64,000 nucleotides of DNA from CALJFL01 sp039964455 (lineage in GTDB: Bacteria > Pseudomonadota > Gammaproteobacteria > Pseudomonadales > Halieaceae): assembly GCA_039964455.1 (NCBI GenBank), contig JBDVXK010000016.1, forward strand, positions 1-64,000, in the 5' to 3' direction. Below, in pieces: positions 35,362 through 44,579 of the stretch (its first letter is position 1; the number at the start of each line of letters is the position of its first letter). The notes under the pieces are model-generated. The model was given only the letters and a program-made list of their open reading frames with translations, was not told the DNA's origin and did not search any database. The translations under genes and the position numbers were made by a program.

Positions 35362-36903
35362 TCAGCTCAGCCAGCGGCCCAGTGGTGTCTTCAGCCACAT
35401 GAAATCCATTAGCTTCTTCATGCCCTCGGCGTTTTTGACGTTGTTCGGGTAGCCATTTTGCATCTTGCCACCGAAGCGGTCGATCACGATCGGCATCTCA
35501 TGACAGTAGCCTCGCAAGCCCTTCTTGCCGTTGACCTGCCCCAGGCCTGAATTCTTCTTCCCACCAAAGGGTGCGGCGGGGATTCCATAGCTTACTGCCA
35601 TGTCATTGACACTGCAGGAGCCAGTGTCAATTGCCGCGGCGAGTCGGTAGCCCTTGTCCTTGTCCTTGGTCCATACGTTGCCGTTAAGTCCGAATTCCGA
35701 ATCGTTGGCCAGCGCGAGAGCCTCGTCCTCACTGGCCACCTTCTGAATACACAGGATAGGTCCAAAGGTCTCGTGGACCATGATATCCATGTCGTTGGAT
35801 ACCTCGGTGACCACGGTGGGTTCATAGTACAGCCCGGGAAGATCCGGGTTACGCTGGCCGCCCATCAGAATCGTAGCGCCCTTGGCGCGGGCATCGTCCA
35901 CATGGGCTTCGATGATCGCCATTTGCCTGTCCCAGAACACCGCGCCTACATCCTCCTCCCAGCCGTGCTGCGAGCCCTGCTTGAGGTTTTGCCCTTTCTC
36001 CATCACCAGGCGCAGGAACTCCTCGTAGACCTCCTCTACCACGTAGATACGTTCGGTACCGCAGCAGTAGTGTCCTGTATTCATGCAGGAGCCCAGCCAG
36101 GCGCCATCGGCGGCCCGGTCCAGGTCGGCGTCGGCGCACACAATCATTGCGTCGTTGCCGCCCAGCTCCAGTGTGCAGGGGATGAGCTGGCTGGCACAGG
36201 CCTCTGCTACCTTGCGGCCGGTGGCGACACTGCCCGTGAAAGACACCTTGTCGACGCCGCCGCGCACAATAGCGGCACCGGTTTCACCATCACCTAGCAA
36301 CACCTGCAATACACCCTCGGGGAGGCCGGCATCGTTGAGGATGGTCTCGGCCAATTTAGCTGAGTACGGGGTGACTTCCGATCCTTTGGCTACCACTGTA
36401 TTACCAGCCAATATGGCTTGAACCGCCTGGTTCATCACCAATACAAAGGGGCCATTCCAGGGTGTGATCAAGCCGACGACGCCCAGGGGCTTGTAGAGTA
36501 TGCGCAGTTGCTTGGCGATACCCAGGATACCGTGCACCTTTCGCTTGCGAGGTTGCAGGAATTTTTCGGCGTTCTTGGCGTAGTAGCACAGGGAGTCCGC
36601 CACAGAGAATATTTCCATGCTCATGGCGTCGGTGCGGGCCTTGCCGGTTTCGGCCACCACCGTATCAATGATTTCGTCCTGCCGTTCCAGCACCAGTTGC
36701 AGGGCTTTTTCGACAATCTTTCTGCGGCTTTTCATGGAGGTGGCGGCCCAGGAAGGCTGCGCTCTTCTTGCCTTGATGATCGCCTCGGCAACATCATCGG
36801 CATTGGCACACACCAGCTCGCCGGTGGTTTCCAGGGTAACAGGGCTGCGCAATTGCAGGTGACGCCTTGAATCAGTGGACTCGATTGGCTCGTAGAGTGA
36901 CAT
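35362..36903 (-). CDS. Aldehyde dehydrogenase family protein
   Basis: 513 aa, an NAD(P)-dependent ALDH. The substrate-neutral core is clear: PWNGPFVLVMNQAV, KGSEVTPYSA, GDGETGAAIV, FTGSVATGR, catalytic Glu246 in LELGGND, catalytic Cys280 in NTGHYCCGTER, and HETFGPILC. In the usual GQxC motif the Gln is His here (His278), which is uncommon. A C-terminal extension (about residues 465-513) lies beyond the normal oligomerisation strand. Substrate cannot be assigned; succinate-semialdehyde or long-chain/aromatic aldehydes are possible. A near-perfect palindrome lies upstream. It is convergent with proB (4-nt gap). Confidence 0.85.
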   Translation of the reverse strand: MSLYEPIESTDSRRHLQLRSPVTLETTGELVCANADDVAEAIIKARRAQPSWAATSMKSRRKIVEKALQLVLERQDEIIDTVVAETGKARTDAMSMEIFSVADSLCYYAKNAEKFLQPRKRKVHGILGIAKQLRILYKPLGVVGLITPWNGPFVLVMNQAVQAILAGNTVVAKGSEVTPYSAKLAETILNDAGLPEGVLQVLLGDGETGAAIVRGGVDKVSFTGSVATGRKVAEACASQLIPCTLELGGNDAMIVCADADLDRAADGAWLGSCMNTGHYCCGTERIYVVEEVYEEFLRLVMEKGQNLKQGSQHGWEEDVGAVFWDRQMAIIEAHVDDARAKGATILMGGQRNPDLPGLYYEPTVVTEVSNDMDIMVHETFGPILCIQKVASEDEALALANDSEFGLNGNVWTKDKDKGYRLAAAIDTGSCSVNDMAVSYGIPAAPFGGKKNSGLGQVNGKKGLRGYCHEMPIVIDRFGGKMQNGYPNNVKNAEGMKKLMDFMWLKTPLGRWLS

Positions 36904-36936
36904 TGGTTATTTCCCTGACAGTGCTTTGAGGGGGTC

Positions 36937-36956
36937 AAACTAATGGTCATTAGTTT
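36937..36956. promoter_or_regulatory. 18-bp palindromic operator candidate upstream of the aldehyde dehydrogenase gene
   Basis: AAACTAATG (36937-36945) and CATTAGTTT (36948-36956) are perfect 9-bp arms around GT. It is 34-53 nt upstream of the ALDH start, where a repressor would block transcription. The size and symmetry fit a TetR-type site; the regulator is not in the window. Confidence 0.55.
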
Positions 36957-37069
36957 TGCTGTCAATGACCTTTAGGGTCGCTGGGGTGACTGTAACGATC
37001 ACGGCATTTGCTGGCGCCTATCTGTTGGATAGGCTAACGTCTGCAGTCGTCGCTTAATGAGGAAAGGCA

Positions 37070-37444
37070 GTGCAGGGATTTGTGCTCGTGTTGGGGGTGA
37101 TCGTCAGCCTTCTGGGGATTGCCCTGCTGGTTCGCCCCGCGGCAATGCTGGGGTTCATCGACGAGATCTTCGACAGTCGCTGGCTATACCTGGTGGCACT
37201 GGTGCGTTTTCTCGTCGGAGCGGGGCTGATTGCAGCCGCGCCTGCGGTGGCCTTCTCGTCCGTTGTCAGTGCTCTGGGTTGGCTGTTTGCACTGGGAGGC
37301 ATTTTACTGGTGACGATCCCACCACCAACCGTGCAACGCATTGCCAGCTGGTTTACCGGTTTGCCCGCCTGGCAAACACGGCTGTGGACGTTACTGGCCC
37401 TGGTTTTGGGAGTGTTCTTCATCTACGCCGCGATCGGACCCTAG
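37070..37444 (+). CDS. Small four-helix membrane protein of unknown function
   Basis: 124 aa. Four hydrophobic segments are visible (about residues 3-22, 38-60, 64-83 and 101-121), with short polar loops such as FIDEIFDSR and PPPTVQRIASWFTG. No family was recognised. The start is GTG at 37070, after AGGAAAGG. It lies divergently from the aldehyde dehydrogenase gene and 68 nt before the ZIP transporter on the same strand. It could be cotranscribed with either the ZIP or methyltransferase gene, but no function follows from that. Confidence 0.7.
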   Translation: MQGFVLVLGVIVSLLGIALLVRPAAMLGFIDEIFDSRWLYLVALVRFLVGAGLIAAAPAVAFSSVVSALGWLFALGGILLVTIPPPTVQRIASWFTGLPAWQTRLWTLLALVLGVFFIYAAIGP

Positions 37445-37512
37445 AAGTACAATTACAAGCCCTCTTCAATGTGAAATAATCGCGGGCTGTTTTCGATTAG
37501 GCCTATTCACGG

Positions 37513-38358
37513 ATGTCTGCTTCACCCACTGTGCTGCTGATACTTTACTGCGTTGCGATAGCGTTGTTCTCGCTGATCGGCGGATTGCTGCCCGGATTGG
37601 TGCGTATGACCCACACTCGCACCCAGCTCATCATGAGTTTCGTCTCCGGCCTGATGCTGGGTGTTGCCTTCTATCATCTGCTACCCCATAGCATCGCCTT
37701 ACAGCACAGTCCGCTGGGCGCAGATACCTCGGTGTGGTGGTTGATGATAGGCCTGATTCTGATGCTCCTGCTGCTACGTATGTTCCACTTTCATCAGCAT
37801 GACTTCAGTGGCGAGGAAGAGGTTCATCACGACCATCATCACCCCGAGCCGTCGGTACACAAGCTGAGCTGGGTGGGTATTTTCCTGGGATTGGGTTTGC
37901 ACACCTTGATCGATGGCGTGGCACTGGGGGCGGTGCTGCAAACCGAGGCCAGTAGTGTGGCAACCGCGGGCTTGCTGGGTGTAGGTGTCTTCCTGGCCAT
38001 TTTGCTCCACAAGCCGCTGGATGCCATGTCGATTACCACGATTATGCAGGCCGGCGGTTGGAGCCCGGGAGCCAGGCGCACCACCAATATCCTGTTTGCC
38101 CTGCTGTGCCCGCTGGGCGCCCTGTTGTTTTACTTCGGCGTGGACCTCCTTGCGGGCAGTCGCGACCCCGTCGTATCGGCAGCTCTGGCATTCTCGGCAG
38201 GCGCGTTTATTTGTATTGCCCTGAGCGACCTGCTGCCTGAGGTTCACTTCCACAGCCATGATCGCGGCAAATTGTCGCTGGCCTTTATTCTTGGTATCGC
38301 CCTGGCCTATGCTATTGGTGGACTGGAACCGGCCACCGCCCATCTGGCCGGACACTGA
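37513..38358 (+). CDS. ZIP-family divalent metal transporter
   Basis: 281 aa with about eight membrane helices. The ZIP metal path is shown by GLGLHTLIDGVALGA in helix 4 and LAILLHKPLDAMS in helix 5 (equivalent of HxxxEG), and the cytoplasmic loop between helices 3 and 4 is His-rich (FHFHQHDFSGEEEVHHDHHH, about residues 96-115). ZIP proteins import Zn, Fe or other divalent metals into the cytoplasm; which one is unknown. It is 14 nt before the methyltransferase gene and two genes from hemH, so an iron role is possible but unproven. Confidence 0.85.
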   Translation: MSASPTVLLILYCVAIALFSLIGGLLPGLVRMTHTRTQLIMSFVSGLMLGVAFYHLLPHSIALQHSPLGADTSVWWLMIGLILMLLLLRMFHFHQHDFSGEEEVHHDHHHPEPSVHKLSWVGIFLGLGLHTLIDGVALGAVLQTEASSVATAGLLGVGVFLAILLHKPLDAMSITTIMQAGGWSPGARRTTNILFALLCPLGALLFYFGVDLLAGSRDPVVSAALAFSAGAFICIALSDLLPEVHFHSHDRGKLSLAFILGIALAYAIGGLEPATAHLAGH

Positions 38359-38372
38359 GTGAGGCACTGACT

Positions 38373-38822
38373 ATGGTTAAACGTTTGATTTACCCCCCAA
38401 TGTGGCTGGCCTTCGGGATTGTCGCCATTTTCGCGCTCAATGAATTTTACCCCGCGGCCCGTTACACCAGTGCTGCCGGGCAGGTTGCCGGTGCAGTATT
38501 TATTCTTGTTGGGCTGGTCTTGTTGGTTATTGCCGGTGGTTTGTTCAAGCAGGCGGGTACCGACATGATTCCTTTCAAGAATGTCAGCGCGCTGGTGACC
38601 ACCGGTGTCTACCGGTTTACGCGCAACCCCATGTATCTGGGAATGGCCCTGGTCCTCATCGGCTGCGCGGTCACGGTGGGTGCCAGCAGCGCACTTATTG
38701 TGCCACCGGTATTCATGGTGATTATCGAAATGCGTTTTATTCGCCCTGAAGAGGACATGCTGCGGGAGATTTTTCCCGAGGAATTTCCAGCCTATTGCCA
38801 GCGGGTTCGCCGCTGGCTCTAA
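38373..38822 (+). CDS. PEMT/ICMT-like membrane methyltransferase family protein
   Basis: 149 aa with three to four membrane helices. The C-terminal half has the family pattern TGVYRFTRNPMYLGMAL followed by EEDMLREIFPEEFPAYCQRVRRW, as in phospholipid N-methyltransferase and isoprenylcysteine carboxyl methyltransferase-related bacterial proteins (SAM-binding). The real substrate is unknown. It directly follows the ZIP gene (14 nt). Its last 4 nt overlap the end of convergent hemH. Confidence 0.8.
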   Translation: MVKRLIYPPMWLAFGIVAIFALNEFYPAARYTSAAGQVAGAVFILVGLVLLVIAGGLFKQAGTDMIPFKNVSALVTTGVYRFTRNPMYLGMALVLIGCAVTVGASSALIVPPVFMVIIEMRFIRPEEDMLREIFPEEFPAYCQRVRRWL

Positions 38823-39901
38823 CGCTGGGCGCCTGACTCAATTGCCAGCGCAGCCGTTTGATCCGGGTTTGCGTCGGCAACCGACCAACCTTGGATGTTG
38901 TCCTTGACGAGTGCCGCCAGCGCGTCGATGTGTCCTGAATCTGCATTCAGGCAGGGAATGTACTGGAAGGATTCGCCGCCGGCCTCCAGAAAGTAATCGC
39001 GGTTCTCTTCGCCTATTTCTTCTATTGTTTCCAGACAATCTGCCGAGAAGCCCGGGCAGACCACCTGGACAGACTTAACGCCCTGCGCCGGCAGCGACTT
39101 GAGCGTTTCATCGGTGTAGGGCTTGAGCCATTCCTCGCGTCCGAAGCGCGACTGGAAGCAGGTCTGGTGCTCATCCGCTGTAAGATTTAGTGCAGCTGCC
39201 ACCAGTCTCGATGTTTTGTGACACTGGCAGTGATAGGGGTCGCCCCGATCCAGGTAGCTGCGCGGTGTGCCGTGATAGGAAAAGATCAGTTTGTCCGCGC
39301 GACCGTGCTCCTGCCAATGCTGGCGAATTTTACCGGCCACTGCCTCAATGTAGGCAGGGTAGTCGTGGTACTGGGCAATAAATCGAAAGTCCGGAAGCCA
39401 GCGGCGACGGCTGAAGTCGGCGGCAATCGCGTCGAAAGTAGAACCGCCCGTGGGGCCGCTATATTGTGGATACAGCGGTAAAACCAGTAGTTTCCTGACG
39501 CCCTTGTCCAGCATCGATTGCACCGCGCTGTCTATGGAGGGCTGGCCATAGCGCATTGCGAAATCCACCAGAACCGGTTCGCCAAGCTGGGCTGACAGGT
39601 TCTCCTGCAGTGCCGTTGCCTGGTCGCGCGTATGGAACAGCAGGGGCGAGCCTTTGTCTGTCCAGACGGTGCGGTAGGCCGCCGCTGATTTCGCCGGCCG
39701 TATATTGAGAATAATGCCGTTCAGAATCAGCCACCACAGTAGGCGAGGTACTTCGACTACCCGTGGATCGCTGAGAAACTGCTTGAGATAGGGGCGCAGG
39801 GCGGCCTTTTCCGGTGCCGCCGGCGTCCCCAGGTTGGTTACCAGTACTCCGATCGCCGGGGCCTGATCATGACTGAATTGTTCACTGCCGGTATATTTCA
39901 T
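38819..39901 (-). CDS. hemH: Ferrochelatase
   Basis: 360 aa. It inserts ferrous iron into protoporphyrin IX, the last step of heme b synthesis. Signatures are GVLVTNLGTPAAP near the start, YPQYSGPTGGSTFDAI, the catalytic His in IFSYHGTPRSYLDRGDPYHCQCHKT, and CPGFSADCLETIEEI. It lies immediately downstream (same strand, 117-nt gap) of the multiheme cytochrome operon, which has a very large heme demand; read-through coupling is possible but not shown. Confidence 0.96.
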   Translation of the reverse strand: MKYTGSEQFSHDQAPAIGVLVTNLGTPAAPEKAALRPYLKQFLSDPRVVEVPRLLWWLILNGIILNIRPAKSAAAYRTVWTDKGSPLLFHTRDQATALQENLSAQLGEPVLVDFAMRYGQPSIDSAVQSMLDKGVRKLLVLPLYPQYSGPTGGSTFDAIAADFSRRRWLPDFRFIAQYHDYPAYIEAVAGKIRQHWQEHGRADKLIFSYHGTPRSYLDRGDPYHCQCHKTSRLVAAALNLTADEHQTCFQSRFGREEWLKPYTDETLKSLPAQGVKSVQVVCPGFSADCLETIEEIGEENRDYFLEAGGESFQYIPCLNADSGHIDALAALVKDNIQGWSVADANPDQTAALAIESGAQR

Positions 39902-39964
39902 GATGTCGCCAATATAGGGGGGTGGCGCCAGCTTGCCAAGCCCGGCGTATTGGCAGGGTGTACG

Positions 39965-39994
39965 CCGGCGGGATCCTGTTGGATCGACCGCCGG
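39965..39994. other. Long stem-loop between the decaheme gene and hemH
   Basis: CCGGCG-GATCC and GGATC-CGCCGG arms face each other around TGTT/AACA, giving about 11 base pairs. No T tract follows on the minus strand, so it is not a standard intrinsic terminator. It could mark the 3' end of the cytochrome mRNA or be a palindromic repeat. Confidence 0.5.
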
Positions 39995-40018
39995 GGCTTA
40001 CTCACATAATCCGCCTGC

Positions 40019-42310
40019 TCAGTTCAGCGCTCTTACCGGATGTGACTTCGCCACATCGTTGGCTTTGCCACTGGCGTGACAGATGGTGCATTGCTCAACC
40101 ACCTCGCCATCGTCAATGGCCTGCTGGGTGGTGTCGAAACTACCACCGTTAGAGGTCATGTGTGCTTTTGCCACCTGATCGTCGTGGCAGCTCACGCAGG
40201 CCGCTGTAGCCGGTGTAGTGACAAGATCGTCTGAAGGGTCGCGAAGATCGTCACCCGTATCAACAGAGGTCGCCAACACCGAATCCGCTAGCGGAAGTAA
40301 ATAGCCGTCATCTGTATGACAGGCCAGGCAGTTGCCTATATTGCCCGGGTAATGCACGGTTTCCTCATCGTAGACGTAGGTGGTGAAACCGCGGAAGCCG
40401 ACAATCTGCAGCGGTTCCTCGCGTATGGCTGCGGCGTGGATGCCGTGCACCATGGTGGTGAAGTTGACCGACTCCTCCTGCTTGCCGTCGGTGGGCGGGT
40501 TGGCAGCGATTGCACGTACGTCTCTGTCGGTATTACGCGGGTTGTGGCAGGTCACGCAGCTGTCGATATTGTCAGCGCGATTGTTGCCGTGCAATACCAA
40601 TGAGCTGTGGCAGGCGTTGCACTGCTGAATCGTTACTGCCTGTCGTCGCGGCACGGCGGTGCCGTCGGCTTCGTCAATAGAGAAGAATTCGGCAACATCG
40701 CCTACTGGTACCGACTCCGGTTCGCCGTCTTCATCGTAGTCGACGCCGGGGTGACCCTCTATGGTAATCGCGCCGCTGCCACTGGCAGCGATGCCTGGTG
40801 CCTCACTGCCATCGGGAACCGGCTGCGACAGGCTCAGGCTGTAGCTGCCGTCGCCATTGCTGCTGGCCGCACCACCCAGCGCGCCGGTAGACACTGAACT
40901 GGCATTGTCGCTGGCGTTACCGGTGTTGGTGTAATCGCCGGTATCCCACGACATTTTGACGTTGAGCGAGCTCTGGGAGTTAGTCCATACGGGGTCTGTT
41001 TCCAGGTTGTAGTCCTCGCCGGTCAACGGGTTGCTGACTTTGAAGGTGACCGTTGGGGTTTCTCCGGGGGCGCCGCCATCGATGGCGAGAACTTCGGCCT
41101 GGAACGCTTTACGCGCTTCATCAAAGGCGATTCTGTGGCTTTCCTCGGCGCTGCCTACACGGCCACCGACGCCGTGACAGCTGGCACATTTACTGTCATC
41201 CGGTTGGCCACCGGCGTGGCGGTCGAAGTCCAGCAGGTCGTGGCAGCTACCGCAACTGGCGCGGGTAGGGTACTCGTTCCAGTTATCCCCCTGATCGGTC
41301 AGGACCAGATCGTCGCGGTCACCGACTGTCCCGGTGCCAGCATGGCAATTGACGCAGTTGCGCACATCCTGGGGATAGCGAACGTTGGAGTAGTCGTGTT
41401 TGGTGTCGCGAAACCCGTAGATAGCGTACTCGCCGCCGGCCTGCACGCTGGGCAAATTAACACCCATGTGAATCTTGTGGATCATCACTTTCATATCCAC
41501 GGTATTGGCGCTGTTGGCATCGGTGGAGCCGGTGTTGTGGCAGGTTACGCAGTACTCCATCTCAACCCGGCCACCGCCGTGGAAGGCCAGCTTGTCATGG
41601 CATCCATTACAGCTTTGGGTTGCAGAAATATTCATGTTGAACACGTTGTCGGTGGCGCCGGTTGCGGGTATCCAGTCGTAGAATGGGTTGGCTGTGTCGC
41701 CGCCATCATCAAATTGTATGACCACCCTGTGAGTGCGTTCGGGTTCAACAGTCAGGTCCAGTCCTTCGGTTTCGGCCTGGGCCAGTATGTCGGTGGGCAG
41801 GTTGTTGATGTCGGTGGCGAAACGGTAGACATAACTGCCGTTCTGGTTGTTGGTGAATTCGCCATTGGATTCTGCGGTTGCCTGCAGCCTGTCCTCGGTG
41901 CCCACGCCAACAGAGCCGGCGGATTCGATTCTGTTGATATAGGATTGCCAGGTACCGGTGAGGTTGCCCAAATCGCTAGCGCGCAGTTTGGCAATGATAA
42001 AACGCACGTTGTCGGCCTTAAGGTCGATAATGCCTGTGTTGTTTTCATCCGTAATCTGGAACTCAACCACGGCTCGTCCGTCTTCAGGCAGCGTCACACT
42101 GGTGATAGAGGCAAATAACGGATTGACCTCGGCGTACGGGGCCGGGTTGGGTGCTGGAATTTCAGGCTCCGGGGGCGGCACAGAGCCACCCGGAGGCGTA
42201 GGGCCAGGGTCGACACCGGTCGCCCGGTCGCCGCCGCCTCCGCCGCCACCGCAGGCGACCAGCAGGCCTATGAAGCCAGCCGCTATCCAGTTACGCATGC
42301 CTGTAGCCAT
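40019..42310 (-). CDS. OmcA/MtrC-family decaheme c-type cytochrome, outer-membrane lipoprotein
   Basis: 763 aa. The start at 42310 gives a lipoprotein signal with lipobox LLVAC (Cys20), then a seven-glycine run and a Pro-rich tether. Ten CXXCH sites fall in two groups of five, at residues 234, 254, 319, 353, 375 and at 564, 585, 661, 705, 741. Beta-rich segments lie before each group (about 65-215 and 415-550), which is the four-domain plan of MtrC/OmcA/MtrF. Such proteins sit on the cell surface and pass electrons to metal oxides, flavins or other cells. It is the last gene of the operon, 19 nt after the MtrB-like gene. An upstream in-frame ATG at 42481 overlaps that gene and is rejected. 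Confidence 0.93.
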   Translation of the reverse strand: MATGMRNWIAAGFIGLLVACGGGGGGGDRATGVDPGPTPPGGSVPPPEPEIPAPNPAPYAEVNPLFASITSVTLPEDGRAVVEFQITDENNTGIIDLKADNVRFIIAKLRASDLGNLTGTWQSYINRIESAGSVGVGTEDRLQATAESNGEFTNNQNGSYVYRFATDINNLPTDILAQAETEGLDLTVEPERTHRVVIQFDDGGDTANPFYDWIPATGATDNVFNMNISATQSCNGCHDKLAFHGGGRVEMEYCVTCHNTGSTDANSANTVDMKVMIHKIHMGVNLPSVQAGGEYAIYGFRDTKHDYSNVRYPQDVRNCVNCHAGTGTVGDRDDLVLTDQGDNWNEYPTRASCGSCHDLLDFDRHAGGQPDDSKCASCHGVGGRVGSAEESHRIAFDEARKAFQAEVLAIDGGAPGETPTVTFKVSNPLTGEDYNLETDPVWTNSQSSLNVKMSWDTGDYTNTGNASDNASSVSTGALGGAASSNGDGSYSLSLSQPVPDGSEAPGIAASGSGAITIEGHPGVDYDEDGEPESVPVGDVAEFFSIDEADGTAVPRRQAVTIQQCNACHSSLVLHGNNRADNIDSCVTCHNPRNTDRDVRAIAANPPTDGKQEESVNFTTMVHGIHAAAIREEPLQIVGFRGFTTYVYDEETVHYPGNIGNCLACHTDDGYLLPLADSVLATSVDTGDDLRDPSDDLVTTPATAACVSCHDDQVAKAHMTSNGGSFDTTQQAIDDGEVVEQCTICHASGKANDVAKSHPVRALN

Positions 42311-42329
42311 TGTTCGTCTCTCCCGGGTC

Positions 42330-44579
42330 CTATTGCCAGCGGTACAACACTGACGCGCCCATATAGTGAATCGATTCATTGGGGTTGCGCTCGCCAAAGG
42401 TGAGTACTTTGCCCACCGTATTGGATTGCACGTCCTGCCACGCCCAGTCGTCACTGTCGTAGCGGAAATATTGGTATTCAAGCTTCAGCGAGAGTGTCTC
42501 GCGCATGTGCCAGGTGCCGATCAGGCCCAGTTGATGTTGGCGCGTTTCCACGTCAGGTAAATCCTGTGGATCCAGATCAGCAGCGCCAAAGGTTTTGAAG
42601 TCCTGAGCAGCACTGGTATCGATGAAACTGTAATCCGCCTCCAGCTCCAGGTCTTCGCGCAGTTGCCAGGTGGCGCTGGCGCCCAGCGACAGGCTGTCAT
42701 CCTCGGCATCCAGGTCCCAGTTGCGGCTTGGGTCACTGGCCTGGGGCAGCGGCGGATAGATGGCGAAGGCGTTCTTTTCCTGGCCGCCTCTGAAGGCGCG
42801 ACTGCTTTGGCTCGATTCGTAGCGGTCCAGGCCGCCATAAAAGCTGAGGGTAAGATCATCGCCCGCGGCATAACTGGCGCTGGCATGAACGCGCTGCCAG
42901 TCGCTGCTGGTGAGCCCAAGTTCACTTTTGTCGTAGTCGTCTTCGCGCCACAGGAAATTGAGATTGACGCTCCATTGGGTGGTGGGCAGCAGGCTGAAAT
43001 CCAGTTTAATCTCGCTGCGTTCGCGATTGGACAGGTAGTATTGGCTCAGCTCGGGGTGGTTAAGATAGCGTTGGTTGTCGGGTGTGGCATTGATAAGCTC
43101 AGCATCCAGCAGGGCGTAATAGGACTGATCCCACTGATAGGTATCGGCCGCCCGGTTGTAGTACGCCAGTTCAAGATTGCCCTGCAGAACCTGCCAGGGG
43201 CGGAACCGGAAGCCGCCGGTAATGCGGGTTTCTTCTGTCTCTTCCACCGCTGCATTTTCGCGCTCGATCTGCTCGCCTTCAATTTCCAGACGCAGGCGGC
43301 TGCTTTTCGGCAGGCGGTAGCTCAATTCCAGGCCGGCGGTTTGTGACTGCAGGTCGTTGCTGGTGTTGTAGACGGTCAGTGCTGATCGGGATTGATTGCC
43401 CCCATCGCCGGGCACGTAACGATAGCCATCCCGCGGCTTGTCATAATCCCTGTCACGCAGGCGGTAGGAAGCCTTTGCCGTTAACTTCGGCAGGGGTCGT
43501 AGAATGAGCGCCCCATTGAAAGTGGTGGTGGCCACCTCGCCACCGAGATTACCCCGTGGCAGTGGCTCGCTGATGGTTAGCTGGGGGTTTACCGTGTAAT
43601 CAAGAAAGTCCTGGTCCTGTTCACTGATCGCGTAGCTGCCATCGAACTGCAGGCGCGTGGTTGCAGAGAACAGGTAAGTGCCGCTCAGTCTGGCGCTGCC
43701 ATGGGTATTGTCCGGCGCCACGCCAAGTCCGCCGATGCCCTCGGGATAGCGCACCCTGCTGCCATAGGAACTGTAGGGGTTTTGCCAGCTCAGCAGGTCA
43801 TCCTTATTGTCAAAGTCCGACCAGGCCAGGCGACCGTCCAGGTTGAGACTCTTGCTGCTGTAGGCAAGCCCCAGGTCGAGCTCGGTAGTGCGGTAGTCGA
43901 CGGGAGAGGGTAATAGCGCGGCGTCGCCCGCAGACGCATCGATGTATATGGCTGCGCCCATTTCACCCGTGCCCTCTTTGTCCTCGTAGCTGACTGAGCC
44001 GTCCAGTTGCCAGTTGTCATCCAGTGCGGCGGATACCGCCAGCGAGAATTGATCGCGTTCCAGCTCGCGATCGAACTGCCGGCTACTGGTCTCCAGATTA
44101 TTGAAGTCAGAGGTGTAGATCCCGCTGACCCAGTCATCAGGTAGGCTCAGTGAGTCGGTGCCCCTAAATGGTGTTTGGCCACTGTTGTTCCTCACCTGTA
44201 GCTGCGAGTCGAAGGCGGCGGTGATGCGCAGTTTGTTATGTAGGCCCCAGGTCAGTTTGCCCTCGCGGGTATCCAGGCCCAAATCGCTGAGGGAAGCCTG
44301 CCAATAGCTGTCGGCGTTGCTGAAGCTGTTCCAGTTGAGGTTACCTATTAGCGTGGCACCGTCTTCGTGCAAGCCGTTGTATTGACCGAACATGAAGTTG
44401 TCGTCGCTGACGTAGCCCAGGCCCAGCTCCAGGGTCCCGCGGTAGTCTGTTTGCCAGCGGGTTGCCAGCGGCCGTGACTCTTCGGCCAGTGGTGCAAATG
44501 GATCCTGGGTTTGTGCTAGAGCTGTGCTGACAGCCAGCGCCAGTGGCAGCAGCAGAAAACCCTGGCCTACAGCTCTCAC
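42330..44579 (-). CDS. MtrB/PioB-family outer-membrane beta-barrel
   Basis: 749 aa. A signal peptide ends at about residue 22 (STALA). The rest is alternating amphipathic strands with many aromatic girdle residues, ending in YRW-Q, as in large barrels of the decaheme-associated MtrB/PioB family. It would form the sheath that holds the periplasmic decaheme and surface decaheme together across the outer membrane. It contains no cysteine at all, so it lacks the N-terminal CxxC important in Shewanella MtrB. The start overlaps the DmsE-like gene by 4 nt, so stoichiometric translation is likely. Confidence 0.9.
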   Translation of the reverse strand: MRAVGQGFLLLPLALAVSTALAQTQDPFAPLAEESRPLATRWQTDYRGTLELGLGYVSDDNFMFGQYNGLHEDGATLIGNLNWNSFSNADSYWQASLSDLGLDTREGKLTWGLHNKLRITAAFDSQLQVRNNSGQTPFRGTDSLSLPDDWVSGIYTSDFNNLETSSRQFDRELERDQFSLAVSAALDDNWQLDGSVSYEDKEGTGEMGAAIYIDASAGDAALLPSPVDYRTTELDLGLAYSSKSLNLDGRLAWSDFDNKDDLLSWQNPYSSYGSRVRYPEGIGGLGVAPDNTHGSARLSGTYLFSATTRLQFDGSYAISEQDQDFLDYTVNPQLTISEPLPRGNLGGEVATTTFNGALILRPLPKLTAKASYRLRDRDYDKPRDGYRYVPGDGGNQSRSALTVYNTSNDLQSQTAGLELSYRLPKSSRLRLEIEGEQIERENAAVEETEETRITGGFRFRPWQVLQGNLELAYYNRAADTYQWDQSYYALLDAELINATPDNQRYLNHPELSQYYLSNRERSEIKLDFSLLPTTQWSVNLNFLWREDDYDKSELGLTSSDWQRVHASASYAAGDDLTLSFYGGLDRYESSQSSRAFRGGQEKNAFAIYPPLPQASDPSRNWDLDAEDDSLSLGASATWQLREDLELEADYSFIDTSAAQDFKTFGAADLDPQDLPDVETRQHQLGLIGTWHMRETLSLKLEYQYFRYDSDDWAWQDVQSNTVGKVLTFGERNPNESIHYMGASVLYRWQ

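Noticed and set aside
41135..42118. 327-codon open frame on the plus strand
   Set aside because: Antisense to the decaheme lipoprotein gene, whose ten heme motifs and lipobox prove the minus strand is coding.
42663..43346. 227-codon plus-strand frame in the barrel gene
   Set aside because: Shadow of the MtrB/PioB-like gene; no start signal or domain.
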